This document shows, one piece after another, positions 46,960 to 56,984 of a stretch of 64,000 bases of DNA (position 1 is the stretch's first letter; each line of letters starts with the position of its first letter). This DNA comes from Desulfuromonadaceae bacterium. GTDB lineage: Bacteria; Desulfobacterota; Desulfuromonadia; Geobacterales; Pseudopelobacteraceae. Both the position numbers and the translations under genes were made by a program. The notes beneath the pieces were generated by a model that was not told where the DNA came from, ran no database searches, and saw only the letters and a program-made list of their open reading frames with translations. The stretch covers positions 19,643-83,642 of the forward strand of contig JAQUIG010000009.1 of assembly GCA_028683435.1 (NCBI GenBank). The letters are read 5' to 3'.

Positions 46960-47562
46960 ATGGCCCATACGGGGAATACAGAAACTCCGCAGCGGAGTTG
47001 TCTCAGCTGCAGAACAAGCAAAGACAAGAACATGCTGATCCGGTTCGTTCTGACACCAGAAATGGAAATTATGCCGGATCTGGATAGCCGACTTCCCGGC
47101 AGAGGGGCGTATACCTGCATCAATAAGCGCTGCGTAACCGCAGCAATTGAACAGCGGCAGTTTAAACGCTCTTTTAAGCATGACGTGTCTGTTATGCCGC
47201 CGGAGCAATTTGTCGAGCATCTCCGGCAGCAATTACATGGCCGCATTATCGGACTGATCGGGCTGGCCAACAAAGCGGGGCGGATAACCTCCGGCGGTTC
47301 CATGGTAATTGATGCTCTTAAAGGCAAGACAAAACCGGGTCTCGTCATCGTTGCAACGGATGTTTCGGAGGCAATCGGTGCTAAAATCATATATGCTGCG
47401 GCAGCACACCATGTACCGCATCGAATGGTCGTAACAAAGGATGATTTCGGAGCGATATTAGGCAAGGCGCCCAGAAGCGCGATTGCCGTAGCATCAGGCG
47501 GCTTTGTTGCGCAGTTGGTGAAGGCTATTGACAGATACAAAAACTTCCTGGGGGAGGTATAA
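46960..47562 (+). CDS. YlxR-L7Ae two-domain RNA-binding protein
   Basis: A 200-residue protein that joins a YlxR (DUF448) domain (about 1-85, [19 protein letters not shown] and [12 protein letters not shown]) to an L7Ae/YlxQ-like domain (about 95-195, [26 protein letters not shown] and [16 protein letters not shown]). In Bacillus these are separate genes between nusA and infB; here they are fused at the same locus. YlxR in some species modulates RNase P. It lies 8 bases after nusA and 5 before infB. Confidence 0.9.
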   Translation: MAHTGNTETPQRSCLSCRTSKDKNMLIRFVLTPEMEIMPDLDSRLPGRGAYTCINKRCVTAAIEQRQFKRSFKHDVSVMPPEQFVEHLRQQLHGRIIGLIGLANKAGRITSGGSMVIDALKGKTKPGLVIVATDVSEAIGAKIIYAAAAHHVPHRMVVTKDDFGAILGKAPRSAIAVASGGFVAQLVKAIDRYKNFLGEV

Positions 47563-47567
47563 AGGAT

Positions 47568-50408
47568 ATGGGTAAAATTAGTGTGGGTAGTTTGGCAAAA
47601 ACATTGGGCGTAGAGCCCAGGGATGCTATTGCCAGACTCAAGGAAATTGGTGTTGACGCAAAAACGGCTACATCGCAGGTTGATGAGGGTGTCGTTGCGC
47701 GCTTGACAGCCCCCCAGCCAAAAGATACCGGTACCAATGAAGTCAGGGTAGCGTCAAATATCATTCGGCGGCGTGCCAAGGTGGCTCCTGCGGTCGAAGT
47801 TGCTGAAACAGCTGGAGCCGCTGAAGTCTTGCCTGTCCAGCAGCCGGTAACTCCGCCTCCGACGGCGGTGCCTTCTGCCGAGCCGCCTGTTGCAGCCGTC
47901 GTCCGTACCGAGGCGGTGCAAAAAGAGGTCACTGCTGCTGTCGTCACGGTTCCCAAAGAGGTGGCAGAACCGGTGAAAGTTGCAGAACCGGTGAAGGTTG
48001 CAGAACCGGTGAAGGTTGCAGAACCGGTGAAGGTTGCAGAACCGGTGAAGGCCGCAGAACCGGTGAAGGCCGCAGAACCGGTGAAGGCCGCAGAACCGGT
48101 GAAGGCGGGGCCAAACCAGGCCAGAATTCTCGGCATGATGGAAATCCCCGGCGTTACAAATCGTCCGACTCGTGTTGTGACCAAAGACACTCCCGTTACG
48201 CCGCGGAGTGCTCCTCAGCGTACAGGGCTGGATTCGGCTCAACCGAGAAGAGCTGCGCCGGCTGCCGGAGAGCAGAGAAGGCCCGCAACAGGTGCCGATA
48301 CAAGACGCCCTTCGTCTGGTTATGATCAGAAACGCCCTGCGACTGCAACACCTTCCGCTCCCACAACCGAGCTTGATCGTTCACGCATGAAGCAGGTACA
48401 GCTTGCTCCGGCGGCACTTCCGGGCGGTGACAACCGCCGTGGTGGTAAAAAAGAGGGTCCTGGTTATGGAGACGCCGGAAAAGGTGCCAAGAAGGGTGCT
48501 CCACCGGTCAAGAAAAAAGAGCAGCCGCGCAAAAATGAAATTATAGAAAAACGTGAACGTGCGTTTGATCCGGTCTATAAAGGATCAAAGAAGCGGGGCG
48601 CAAGAGAACAGCGGTATACGGACACCAAAAAAACGGAAATTACCGTACCGAAGGCGATCAAACGTATTATCAAGATTTCGGAAAGCATTTCAGTCGGGGA
48701 ACTTGCCAAGCGTCTCGGCATCAAGGCAAACGATCTCATCAAATCGCTGATGAAGATGGGGATGATGGTTAACATCAATCACCAGCTCGATTACGACACC
48801 TCTGTAATTCTGGCATCAGAGTACGATTATGAAGTTGAAAATGTTGCAGTGGATCTTGATGAAATCCTCGAATCCACAATTGATGCGCCTGAAAGCCTCG
48901 TAAAAAGGCCTCCGGTTGTGACAATCATGGGGCATGTTGACCATGGCAAGACCTCTCTGCTTGATGCAATTCGTGAAGCCAACGTTATCGCCGGCGAGGC
49001 CGGAGGAATTACCCAGCATATCGGGGCATATGACGTAGAGTTGAACGGGCGGAAGATTACTTTCCTCGATACTCCGGGACATGAAGCGTTTACCGCGATG
49101 CGTGCTCGTGGCGCAAAGGTTACTGACATCGTTATTCTCGTCGTGGCTGCTGATGACGGTGTTATGCCGCAGACCAAAGAAGCTATCAACCACGCCAAAG
49201 CCGCCGGAGTGCCCATTATTGTCGCTATCAATAAAATCGACAAACCGGGTGCAAAACCGGAAAAGGTCAAGCAGGAGTTGACAGAGCAGGGCATTGTCTC
49301 CTCGGAATGGGGCGGTGACGTTACGATGGTGGAAGTTTCAGCCAAGCAGCGCATTAATCTGGATGGTTTGCTTGAAATGGTTCTTCTGCAGGCTGACCTG
49401 ATGGAGCTGACGGCTAATCCGAACAAGCTGGCCAAAGGGACCATTGTTGAAGGAAAACTCGACAAGGGGCGTGGTCCAATTGCCACTGTACTCGTTCAGG
49501 AAGGAACGGTTAAAACCGGCGACTATTGCGTTGTTGGTGTTCATTCGGGACGTGTCAGGGCGATGCAGAACGATCGCGGCGAAAAAGTTACCGAGGCCGG
49601 TCCTTCCATGCCTGTTGAGCTGGTTGGGTTATCCGGTGTGCCGGATGCGGGTGATATCTTCGTGGCGATGAAAGACGAGAAACAGGCCAAGGAAATAGCC
49701 ACGCTACGCCAGATCAAGCAGCGCGAAGTCGAGTTTGCCAAACATACCAAGCTATCTCTGGACGATCTGTATAAACGGATCCAGAGCGGCGAAGTCAAGG
49801 ATCTCAATGTCGTTGTCAAAGGTGATGTTCAGGGTTCTGTCGAGGCTGTTAGTGAGACACTGCGTAAGCTGTCGACTGATGCGGTCCGTCTGAATGTTAT
49901 TCACTCTGCTGTCGGTGCGGTTACCGAGACGGACGTTAATCTGGCTGCTGCTTCGAACGCCGTCATTATCGGCTTTAATGTCCGCCCTGAAGTCAAGGCA
50001 CAGGGGCATGCCGAACGGGAAGGTGTTGATATCCGCCTCTACAGCATTATCTATGATGCGGTAGAAGATGTTAAAAAAGCGATGGAAGGGCTGCTTGAGC
50101 CGACTTTCAAGGAGAAATTCCTTGGTCGTGTCGAGATCCGGGATGTATTCAGTGTGCCTAAAATCGGCAATGTTGCCGGTTGTTACGTTACCGACGGCAA
50201 AATGGTCCGCAACGCTCAGGTACGCTTGTTACGTGACAATGTGGTCATGTACGAGGGTAAAATGTCATCACTGCGCCGCTTTAAGGATGATGTCAAAGAC
50301 GTTTCAACCGGTTACGAATGCGGTATCGGGCTTGAAAACTACAACGATATCAAAGCCGGCGATATTATCGAAGCGTTTGAAATGGAAAAAATTGCTACAA
50401 AACTTTAG
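47568..50408 (+). CDS. infB: Translation initiation factor IF-2
   Basis: GTPase that brings fMet-tRNA to the 30S subunit. The 946-residue protein has an N-terminal IF2N-type helix bundle (about 1-50), a long charged and repetitive linker (about 55-360), a second IF2N (about 365-420), the G domain with GHVDHGKT near residue 453, DTPGHEAF and NKID motifs, then the beta-barrel and C-terminal domains (about 600-946). The linker contains eight copies of a six-residue repeat. ATG 47568 has GGGGGAGG upstream. Confidence 0.97.
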   Translation: MGKISVGSLAKTLGVEPRDAIARLKEIGVDAKTATSQVDEGVVARLTAPQPKDTGTNEVRVASNIIRRRAKVAPAVEVAETAGAAEVLPVQQPVTPPPTAVPSAEPPVAAVVRTEAVQKEVTAAVVTVPKEVAEPVKVAEPVKVAEPVKVAEPVKVAEPVKAAEPVKAAEPVKAAEPVKAGPNQARILGMMEIPGVTNRPTRVVTKDTPVTPRSAPQRTGLDSAQPRRAAPAAGEQRRPATGADTRRPSSGYDQKRPATATPSAPTTELDRSRMKQVQLAPAALPGGDNRRGGKKEGPGYGDAGKGAKKGAPPVKKKEQPRKNEIIEKRERAFDPVYKGSKKRGAREQRYTDTKKTEITVPKAIKRIIKISESISVGELAKRLGIKANDLIKSLMKMGMMVNINHQLDYDTSVILASEYDYEVENVAVDLDEILESTIDAPESLVKRPPVVTIMGHVDHGKTSLLDAIREANVIAGEAGGITQHIGAYDVELNGRKITFLDTPGHEAFTAMRARGAKVTDIVILVVAADDGVMPQTKEAINHAKAAGVPIIVAINKIDKPGAKPEKVKQELTEQGIVSSEWGGDVTMVEVSAKQRINLDGLLEMVLLQADLMELTANPNKLAKGTIVEGKLDKGRGPIATVLVQEGTVKTGDYCVVGVHSGRVRAMQNDRGEKVTEAGPSMPVELVGLSGVPDAGDIFVAMKDEKQAKEIATLRQIKQREVEFAKHTKLSLDDLYKRIQSGEVKDLNVVVKGDVQGSVEAVSETLRKLSTDAVRLNVIHSAVGAVTETDVNLAAASNAVIIGFNVRPEVKAQGHAEREGVDIRLYSIIYDAVEDVKKAMEGLLEPTFKEKFLGRVEIRDVFSVPKIGNVAGCYVTDGKMVRNAQVRLLRDNVVMYEGKMSSLRRFKDDVKDVSTGYECGIGLENYNDIKAGDIIEAFEMEKIATKL
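47961..48104 (+). repeat. Eight-copy 18-base tandem repeat inside infB
   Basis: Eight in-frame units encode (V/A)AEPVK: five VAEPVK then three AAEPVK. Units differ at only a few positions (GTTGCAGAACCGGTGAAG type against GCCGCAGAACCGGTGAAG type), so the array looks recently expanded. It lies in the flexible IF-2 linker, where length change is tolerated. Antisense ORFs rich in HRFC here are artefacts of the repeat. Confidence 0.95.
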
Positions 50409-50411
50409 GTG

Positions 50412-50480
50412 CATGGGGCAGGGGGCGAGGGACAAAGTTTTATTTACCCCTCACTCCTCGTCCCTTACACCTCGTTCTTG
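50412..50480. repeat. Purine/pyrimidine-rich intergenic element after infB
   Basis: The infB-rbfA gap contains GCGAGGGAC near 50426 and the partly complementary CCTCGTCCC near 50455, with a TTTTATTT loop. It looks like a dispersed low-complexity intergenic repeat of the kind seen at 1.1 and 61.9 kb. The stem is imperfect, and it does not have a clean terminator tract. Confidence 0.4.
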
Positions 50481-50490
50481 AGGTTACCCA

Positions 50491-50862
50491 ATGCAGCATA
50501 AACGTTCAGATAAAGTTGCTGAAACCATACATGAAATTATCTGTTCCATCCTTTCCCGTGGTCTTAATGACCCTCGTATCGGGTTTGTCACGATTACCGG
50601 GGTCGAGGTCACGGACGATCTGAGCCTCGCCCGTATTTATTTTACCGTTATCGGTGACGACACGGTCAAGAAAGAAACGGAAGCCGGCCTGAACAGTGCC
50701 AAAGGGTTTATTCGCCGCGATATCGGCAAAAAACTTACTATTCGTCATACACCGGAACTTTTGTTCAAATACGATAAATCTCTTGATTACGGCAGTCGCA
50801 TAGAATCTCTTCTGAAGGAGATACACACTGAGCATGACGGAAACAGTTCAACAGATCATTGA
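50491..50862 (+). CDS. rbfA: Ribosome-binding factor A
   Basis: A KH-like factor of 123 residues for late 30S maturation. It shows MQHKRSDKVAETIHEIICSILSRGLNDPRIGFVTITGVEVTDDLSLARIYF and the RHTPELLFKYDKSLDYGSRIESLL tail, both RbfA signatures. Its end overlaps nrnA by 29 bases. Confidence 0.95.
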   Translation: MQHKRSDKVAETIHEIICSILSRGLNDPRIGFVTITGVEVTDDLSLARIYFTVIGDDTVKKETEAGLNSAKGFIRRDIGKKLTIRHTPELLFKYDKSLDYGSRIESLLKEIHTEHDGNSSTDH

Positions 50863-51793
50863 GGTCATTCGTTCCAACACATCGTTTCTTCTCACAACTC
50901 ATGAAGGGCCGGACGGAGATGCAATCGGCTCTTCGCTGGCTCTTGCTTCATTTCTGCGCAAAATAGGTAAAAACGTTACCGTGCATTACCGCGATCCAGT
51001 CCCCGACCTGTACGCCTTTCTTCCTGCAGCAGATACCGTACTTCCGCATATCCCCGACCGTCATTACGACGTTGCATTTGTTCTTGATATCGGCGAACGG
51101 AAGCGGGCGGGAAATGAATTCTGTAACTTTTCACGTGTCACCACGACGGTCAACCTTGACCATCATCTCTCCTGCGATAATTTCGCTGACTACAACCTGA
51201 TTGATCCCCAGGCTGCGTCAACCGGTATCCTTGTATACCGGATTGCCACGGCGTTCGGTTACCGCTTTGACCGTGAAACGGCGCTCTGTATCTATGTTGC
51301 AACCATTACCGATACCGGTTCATTTCGCTACTCCAACGCCAATCGCGAGGCCTTTTCCGTTGCCGGCGAAATGATAGAGTTCGGTGTCAATGCCTGGGAT
51401 GTTGCAGAAAAACTCTATGAGAACCAGCCGCAAAGGCGTCTTGAACTGTTGGCGAAGTGCCTCCCCACTCTTGAGGTCTTCAAGGATGGACAGGCCGCCT
51501 CCGTTACCGTTACGAGCGACATGTACGCCTCCTGTGGAGCAGATGCCGAGCTTACGGACGGTTTTGTCAATTATCCCCGTTCTATTCGCGGCGTCGAGGT
51601 TGCGATTTTTTTCAGGCAGCTGGAAGAGAATAAATACAAGGTCGGTTTCCGTTCAAAGGGAAAGGTTAATGTTGCCGCATTTTCGGCGGCGCTTGGCGGC
51701 GGTGGTCACCATAACGCTGCCGGATGCACGTTGGATGGGACACTGGACGACGTAAAGACATTGGTGTACCGCATAGTGGAAGATTCCCTTTGA
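50834..51793 (+). CDS. nrnA: DHH-family phosphoesterase (NrnA-like oligoribonuclease/pAp phosphatase)
   Basis: A 319-residue DHH/DHHA1 protein that degrades nano-RNA and/or 3'-phosphoadenosine 5'-phosphate. Metal-binding motifs appear in THEGPDGDAIGSSLAL, VLDIGERKRAG, VNLDHHLSCDNF and the C-terminal GGGGHHNAAGC. It begins inside rbfA and ends in a 4-base overlap with truB (TTGA), the usual infB-operon order. AAGGAGATA lies upstream of ATG 50834. Confidence 0.92.
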   Translation: MTETVQQIIEVIRSNTSFLLTTHEGPDGDAIGSSLALASFLRKIGKNVTVHYRDPVPDLYAFLPAADTVLPHIPDRHYDVAFVLDIGERKRAGNEFCNFSRVTTTVNLDHHLSCDNFADYNLIDPQAASTGILVYRIATAFGYRFDRETALCIYVATITDTGSFRYSNANREAFSVAGEMIEFGVNAWDVAEKLYENQPQRRLELLAKCLPTLEVFKDGQAASVTVTSDMYASCGADAELTDGFVNYPRSIRGVEVAIFFRQLEENKYKVGFRSKGKVNVAAFSAALGGGGHHNAAGCTLDGTLDDVKTLVYRIVEDSL

Positions 51794-52701
51794 TTCATGG
51801 CTTTGTAGTTATCGACAAGCCGGCCGGCATTACCTCCCATGACGTGGTCAGTCGTGTCCGCCGCATTCTGGGGACACGAAAGGTCGGGCATACCGGCACC
51901 CTCGACCCTTTTGCCACCGGAGTCCTGCCGATCGCTGTCAATGACGGCACCAAAGCAATTCCTTTTCTCGACGAAGGGGTCAAATGCTATGAAGCGGTGA
52001 TGCAGCTCGGGGTTGCAACCGACACCCTTGACATGACCGGCAAGGTACTGCGTGAAAGCGGGTTCTCTGCTGTTTCAGAGCCGCAGCTGCTGGATGTTTT
52101 TGAAAAATTCACCGGTCCGATCCTTCAGATCCCTCCGATGTATTCTGCAATAAAGCAGGGGGGGCAGCCGCTCTACAAACTGGCCAGGCTGGGGCAGGAA
52201 GTCGAACGCGCCGCCCGCCCGGTAGAAATACACGCCATTGAACTTCTTGCTTTTACATCCCCCTTTGTATCAATAAGGGTCACCTGCTCACGGGGAACCT
52301 ACGTTCGCACGCTGGCTGACGATATCGGTGCCACACTTGGCTGCGGCGCTGCGTTGAAGGAATTGCGCCGGACTGCGAGCGGCCCGTTCGCGATCGGGGC
52401 TGCACATACATTGGATTCGTTGCAACGTGCGGCAGATGAGGGGAGCGTGGCGTCTTTCTCTGTCACGCCCTACGGCGCATTGGCGCATCTGGTCGATATA
52501 CCGCTTGTGGATGCGGGATTAGCCAAAGTTTCCTGCGGACGCTCTCCACTCTGGCATGAGACAACTGTTCAAGCCGCCGCTGTAGCTGCCGGAACAGAAT
52601 ATGTGCGACTTTCTCATAACGGGATTCTCGTTGCAGTCGCTCGGATGGATGAGAGGGGCGATCCCTTTCCGGACATTGTTTTGAAGCGTGTTTTTATGTA
52701 A
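51790..52701 (+). CDS. truB: tRNA pseudouridine-55 synthase
   Basis: Makes pseudouridine 55 in the T-loop of tRNAs. The 303-residue protein starts IHGFVVIDKPAGITSHDVV, has the catalytic Asp in GHTGTLDPFATGVLPI, and later LRVTCSRGTYVRTLADDIG-like sequence (VSIRVTCSRGTYVRTLADD). The ORF track extends upstream into nrnA; the TTG at 51790, overlapping the nrnA TGA, gives the normal N-terminus with GGAAG upstream. A TTG start is less common but fits. Confidence 0.93.
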   Translation: MIHGFVVIDKPAGITSHDVVSRVRRILGTRKVGHTGTLDPFATGVLPIAVNDGTKAIPFLDEGVKCYEAVMQLGVATDTLDMTGKVLRESGFSAVSEPQLLDVFEKFTGPILQIPPMYSAIKQGGQPLYKLARLGQEVERAARPVEIHAIELLAFTSPFVSIRVTCSRGTYVRTLADDIGATLGCGAALKELRRTASGPFAIGAAHTLDSLQRAADEGSVASFSVTPYGALAHLVDIPLVDAGLAKVSCGRSPLWHETTVQAAAVAAGTEYVRLSHNGILVAVARMDERGDPFPDIVLKRVFM

Positions 52702-52819
52702 GTTAGTACTTTACAAACGAGTCGTCGCTGTGTTAGTTATTACAACTTAGTTATATACGTTTCGGGGTTCCCCCCCTGATTTCGTAATCTCATCAAGCAG
52801 TTTTACGGAGGAGTTGACA

Positions 52820-53086
52820 GTGCTGGTAACCGAGAAAAAACAAGAAATAATTAACGAATTCAAGAAGCATGAGAGCGATACAGGTTCACCAGAGGTGCAG
52901 ATCGCAATTTTGACTGCGCGGATCACCTATCTGACTGAGCATTTCAAAACACACAAGAAAGATCACCATAGCCGTCGTGGTCTTCTCAAGCTTGTCGGTC
53001 AGAGAAGGCGTCTGCTGGATTATCTGAAAGGCAAAGAGCTGGCCAGATACAAAACAGTTATCGAGCGTCTCGGCATTCGTAGATAG
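52820..53086 (+). CDS. rpsO: 30S ribosomal protein S15
   Basis: An 88-residue ribosomal protein. It has [50 protein letters not shown], matching S15. GGAGGAG (52807-52813) is 6 bases before GTG 52820, so that start is chosen over TTG 52814. rpsO-pnp is a classical pair. Confidence 0.97.
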   Translation: MLVTEKKQEIINEFKKHESDTGSPEVQIAILTARITYLTEHFKTHKKDHHSRRGLLKLVGQRRRLLDYLKGKELARYKTVIERLGIRR

Positions 53087-53090
53087 TAGT

Positions 53091-53175
53091 CGGCGGTATA
53101 TCTGTCAGTGCAGGTATACCGCCGCTCAGTTTACGGTATGCTCATTTCAGGAAAGGGCTTTGCGGCCCTTTTATT
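53091..53175 (+). terminator. rpsO-pnp leader: two hairpins, the second terminator-like
   Basis: The first hairpin has a perfect 10-base stem (53091-53100 with 53115-53124) and a 14-base loop. The second has AAAGGGC (53152-53158) and GCCCTTT (53165-53171), then TATTATTT. Together they fit the known role of the pnp leader as an RNase-sensitive control element and as the rpsO terminator, though no processing site can be shown from sequence. Confidence 0.65.
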
Positions 53176-53265
53176 ATTTGTTGGGGACGTGGATAGAATT
53201 CCTGCACTTTTTTCCCGCAGGAATTGTAGCGACGGCCCCAACGCAACCGAAGAGGAGAATAGTTT

Positions 53266-55374
53266 ATGGAACAAAATGTTCAGGTTGAGTTTGGGGGGAA
53301 AACAATTACGCTTTCCACCGGCAAAATGGCCAAACAGGCAAGTGGTGCAGTCGTCGTCAGCTGTGGCGATACCGTCGTGCTTGTCACTGTTGTGGCTTCA
53401 AAAGAAGCGAAAGAAGGGCAGGACTTTTTCCCGCTGACCGTTAATTACACCGAGAAGGCGTATGCTGGCGGCAAGATCCCCGGAGGCTTTTTCAAGCGCG
53501 AAGCACGCCCTTCCGATCCGGAAACCCTTACCTGTCGTCTTATCGACCGACCTATCCGTCCGCTTTTCCCGGAAACGTTTTTAAACGATACCCAGATCAT
53601 AGCGACAGTTGTATCGGCTGATCAGGACAATGATCCCGCTATCTTGTCAATGCTGGGGGCTTCTGCGGCGCTGATGATTTCCGACATTCCGTTCAACGGC
53701 CCGATTGCCGGCGCCAAAGTTGCACGGGTAGACGGCATGTTTATCTGCAATCCTTCTGCTGAAGAACTCGAAAAAAGTGATCTTGAGATCGTCGTCGCTG
53801 CCAGTCGCGACGCGGTAATCATGGTTGAGGGCGAAGCCAAGTTCGTATCCGAAGCGGACCTGCTCGAAGCGGTTTTTTTCGCTCAGGAAGCGATGCGGCC
53901 GTTGATTGAAGCTCAGGAACAGCTGCAGAAACTGGCAGGAGTAGCAAAACGCTCTGTTAAGCCTGTCATTGTCGATGAAGTCCTGCTGGCACGTGTTAAG
54001 GAGCTGGCCTACAATCGCATCGGCGAAGCGGTTAAGCTCAAGGCAAAAAATGAGCGTCATGATCAAATTGATCTGATCAAGGCTGAAACCATTGAAGCCC
54101 TGAAGGAAGAATTTGAAGGCTCCGCTAAACAGATCAAGGCGTTTCTCGGTGATTTCGAGTATGACCGCGTCCGCGCCGATGTCCTCGATACCGGTATCCG
54201 TATCGATGGCCGTACGACCAATACTATTCGTCCGATCAGCACTGAGACCGGTTTTCTTCCGCGCGTTCACGGCTCGGCGCTCTTTACCCGTGGTGAAACA
54301 CAGGCGCTGGTTGCTGCCACACTCGGCACATCCAGTGATGAACAGCGTATAGATTCACTGTACGGCGCTTCGCGCAAACGCTTCCTGCTGCACTATAACT
54401 TTCCCCCATTCTCGGTTGGTGAAACCAGCTTCCGTCTGGGACCGGGGCGTCGCGAGATCGGTCACGGCATGCTTGCCGAACGTGCCCTCTCGGCTGTTCT
54501 CCCTAACCATGATGATTTCCCGTACACGATCCGGATTGTCTCCGAGACACTCGAAAGTAACGGCTCTTCTTCCATGGCGGCCGTCTGCGGCGGCTGCATG
54601 TCCCTTATGGATGCCGGTGTGCCGGTGACAGCACCGGTTGCCGGTATCGCCATGGGACTGATCAAGGAAGGGGACAAATTCGCCATCCTCTCCGATATTC
54701 TGGGTGATGAAGATCATCTGGGAGACATGGACTTCAAAGTTGCCGGAACAGCAGCAGGCGTTACCGCTCTGCAGATGGATATCAAGATCGGCGGCGTGAC
54801 TAAAGAGATCATGGAGCAGGCCCTCAAACAGGCTCGTGAAGGGCGTCTGCACATCCTCGGCAAAATGGCTGAGACTCTCGCCGCACCACGGGCAGAGATG
54901 TCACCGTTTGCACCGCGGATTACCACTATTTATGTCAAGACTGACCGTATCCGTGACGTTATCGGTACCGGCGGTAAAAACATCCGCAACATCACCGAGA
55001 CAACCGGCGTTACGGTTGATATCGATGATACCGGCCGCATCAACATCGCCAGCACCAACAAGGAAGCGTGTGATCTGGCGATCCAGATGATCCGCGGTCT
55101 GACCGATGAGGCTGAAGAGGGCAAGCTGTACATGGGTACTGTCCGCAAAATCATGGATTTCGGCGCATTTGTTGAAATTATGCCCGGTACGGATGGACTG
55201 GTTCATATTTCCGAACTCGACACAGCACGTGTCAAGCTGGTTACCGATGTCATGAATGAGGGTGACCAGGTTCTGGTCAAATGTATCGGCGTCGATAAAA
55301 ACGGCAAGATCAAGCTCTCCCGCAAGGAAGCGCTTGGATACAACCTTGACGGCACAAAGGTTGACGCCGCATAG
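53266..55374 (+). CDS. pnp: Polyribonucleotide nucleotidyltransferase (PNPase)
   Basis: Phosphorolytic 3'-5' exoribonuclease. The 702-residue protein has two RNase PH domains (about 1-215 and 300-540, with [28 protein letters not shown] and [34 protein letters not shown]), a KH domain ([23 protein letters not shown]) and an S1 domain ([28 protein letters not shown]). AGAGGAGAATAG precedes ATG 53266. The terminator at 55.4 kb ends the operon. Confidence 0.97.
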   Translation: MEQNVQVEFGGKTITLSTGKMAKQASGAVVVSCGDTVVLVTVVASKEAKEGQDFFPLTVNYTEKAYAGGKIPGGFFKREARPSDPETLTCRLIDRPIRPLFPETFLNDTQIIATVVSADQDNDPAILSMLGASAALMISDIPFNGPIAGAKVARVDGMFICNPSAEELEKSDLEIVVAASRDAVIMVEGEAKFVSEADLLEAVFFAQEAMRPLIEAQEQLQKLAGVAKRSVKPVIVDEVLLARVKELAYNRIGEAVKLKAKNERHDQIDLIKAETIEALKEEFEGSAKQIKAFLGDFEYDRVRADVLDTGIRIDGRTTNTIRPISTETGFLPRVHGSALFTRGETQALVAATLGTSSDEQRIDSLYGASRKRFLLHYNFPPFSVGETSFRLGPGRREIGHGMLAERALSAVLPNHDDFPYTIRIVSETLESNGSSSMAAVCGGCMSLMDAGVPVTAPVAGIAMGLIKEGDKFAILSDILGDEDHLGDMDFKVAGTAAGVTALQMDIKIGGVTKEIMEQALKQAREGRLHILGKMAETLAAPRAEMSPFAPRITTIYVKTDRIRDVIGTGGKNIRNITETTGVTVDIDDTGRINIASTNKEACDLAIQMIRGLTDEAEEGKLYMGTVRKIMDFGAFVEIMPGTDGLVHISELDTARVKLVTDVMNEGDQVLVKCIGVDKNGKIKLSRKEALGYNLDGTKVDAA

Positions 55375-55397
55375 CATTTCTTTTTGTAGATGGAAAT

Positions 55398-55431
55398 AAG
55401 GGCGAAGCTGATACCGGCTTCGCCCTTTCCT
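55398..55431 (+). terminator. Terminator after pnp
   Basis: An 11-base stem (55398-55408 with 55417-55427) with an 8-base loop is followed by TTTCCTTT-like sequence. It lies between the convergent pnp and dut genes. Confidence 0.75.
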
Positions 55432-55456
55432 TTAGTGGTGATGTAAACTACAAATT

Positions 55457-55921
55457 TTAATGACTGCCGGTGGAACCAAATCCGCCCGTTCCCCTCAGGC
55501 TTTCCATGCGGAATTCCTTCACCACACTCAGCTCAGCCTGTAGCACCGGCACAAACATCATCTGGCAGATTCGTTCCCCCGGTTCGATCGTGTAGGGGAG
55601 AGTGCCGCGATTGACGATTCCGATGCCGATCTCTCCCTGATAATCAGAATCGATAACGCCGACCGTGTTGGCCAGGACGATGCCATGCTTGATGCCGAGG
55701 CCGGAGCGGGGCACCAGCAATGCCACCAGGCCGGGGTCGTGAATGCTGATGGCGATGCCGCTTGGAATAAGGACGGTTTCTCCCGGCTGCACGGTTTTCG
55801 GTGCTTCGAGGCAGGCCCGCAGGTCAAGAGCAGCGGCGCCGCTCGTTGCATACGACGGCAGCGGGATGGTCGTGCCGATCAGCGGATTCATGATTTTGGT
55901 TTCAATTTTAGGTCGGTTCAT
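55457..55921 (-). CDS. dut: dUTP diphosphatase
   Basis: Hydrolyses dUTP to dUMP. The 154-residue trimeric-type enzyme shows the five family motifs, including SGAAALDLRA, VPRSGLGIKHGI, GVIDSDYQGEIGI, PGERICQMMFVP and the C-terminal RGTGGFGSTG. It is on the minus strand, convergent with pnp and divergent from trpS with an 81-base gap. Confidence 0.95.
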   Translation of the reverse strand: MNRPKIETKIMNPLIGTTIPLPSYATSGAAALDLRACLEAPKTVQPGETVLIPSGIAISIHDPGLVALLVPRSGLGIKHGIVLANTVGVIDSDYQGEIGIGIVNRGTLPYTIEPGERICQMMFVPVLQAELSVVKEFRMESLRGTGGFGSTGSH

Positions 55922-56002
55922 GTAGATTTCCCTGTCTTTGAGATGAATTTTTACGAATCACTCTAGCAGAATCAAGCGACGGTACACAAGGAGCGTTTTA
56001 CC

Positions 56003-56983
56003 ATGAAGCAACGCGTTGTCAGCGGCATGAGACCGAGCGGCAGACTGCATATCGGTCATTATCACGGAGTACTTGAAAATTGGGTCAGGATGCAGGATTC
56101 CTATGACTGCTTCTTTTTTGTGGCCGATTGGCATTCTCTTACAACTGAATATGCAGATACCTCCGGAATTGCTCAGAGTATCCGCGATATGGTGCTGGAC
56201 TGGGTGGCCTTCGGGCTCGATCCGGAAAAGTGCGTTATCTTCCGCCAGAGCCTTGTCCCGCATCACTCCGAGCTGAATCTGATTCTTTCCATGGTCACTC
56301 CGGTTTCCTGGTTGGAACGCTGCCCGACCTACAAGGAGATGCAGGACAATCTGGAGACCAAGGATCTTTCCACCTTCGGTTTTCTCGGATATCCGGTGCT
56401 GATGGCGGCCGATATCATTCTGTACAAGGCCGCACGCGTGCCGGTCGGCCAGGACCAGCTGCCGCATCTGGAAATCACCCGCGAAATCGCCCGCCGCTTC
56501 AACCATCTCTACGGTGCGGTATTCCCGGAACCTGAGGCGCTCTTGACCGAGACCCCCAAGCTGCCGGGCCTGGATGGACGCAAGATGAGCAAGTCGTACA
56601 ACAACTCGATCTATCTTTCCGATACAGCCGAAGAGACGAGCAAGAAAATCATGTCCATGATGACCGACCCGGCCCGGGTCCGCCGCAACGATCCCGGCGA
56701 CCCCGACATCTGCGTCGCTTTTAACCTGCACCGTCTCTATGTCCCGCCGGAAAAGCTCGATGAGATCATCCCGGCCTGCCGCAATGCGACCATAGGCTGT
56801 GTGGAGTGCAAGAAGATTCTGGTCGGCTGCATGAACGAGCGACTGGCACCGTTCCGCGCCAAGCGTGAAGAGCTTGCCGCTAATCCGTCATTTGTTGATG
56901 AACTATTGAAGGAGGGGAGCCGGAAGGCATCGCTGATATCCGATGCGGTCATGGCCGAAGTCCGTACTGCGCTTAAATTTTAA
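56003..56983 (+). CDS. trpS: Tryptophanyl-tRNA synthetase
   Basis: Charges tRNA-Trp. The 326-residue class I enzyme has the HIGH motif RLHIGHYHG near residue 14 and KMSKS in GRKMSKSYNNS near 195. CAAGGAGCG precedes ATG 56003. scpA starts one base after its stop, so the two are likely co-transcribed. Confidence 0.95.
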   Translation: MKQRVVSGMRPSGRLHIGHYHGVLENWVRMQDSYDCFFFVADWHSLTTEYADTSGIAQSIRDMVLDWVAFGLDPEKCVIFRQSLVPHHSELNLILSMVTPVSWLERCPTYKEMQDNLETKDLSTFGFLGYPVLMAADIILYKAARVPVGQDQLPHLEITREIARRFNHLYGAVFPEPEALLTETPKLPGLDGRKMSKSYNNSIYLSDTAEETSKKIMSMMTDPARVRRNDPGDPDICVAFNLHRLYVPPEKLDEIIPACRNATIGCVECKKILVGCMNERLAPFRAKREELAANPSFVDELLKEGSRKASLISDAVMAEVRTALKF

Positions 56984-56984
56984 C

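Noticed and set aside
47961-48104. Repeat array that might be taken for a CRISPR
   Set aside because: The units are contiguous 18-base coding repeats without spacers and keep the infB frame; no cas gene is present.
47525-48242. Long antisense ORFs rich in TFTGSA or HRFC repeats opposite infB
   Set aside because: They are reverse-strand readings of the IF-2 tandem repeat; infB is a clear full-length gene with all domains, so these are shadows.
53108-53437. 109-codon ORF across the rpsO-pnp gap
   Set aside because: It crosses the hairpins and runs into the pnp gene in a different frame; no homology-like features are visible.
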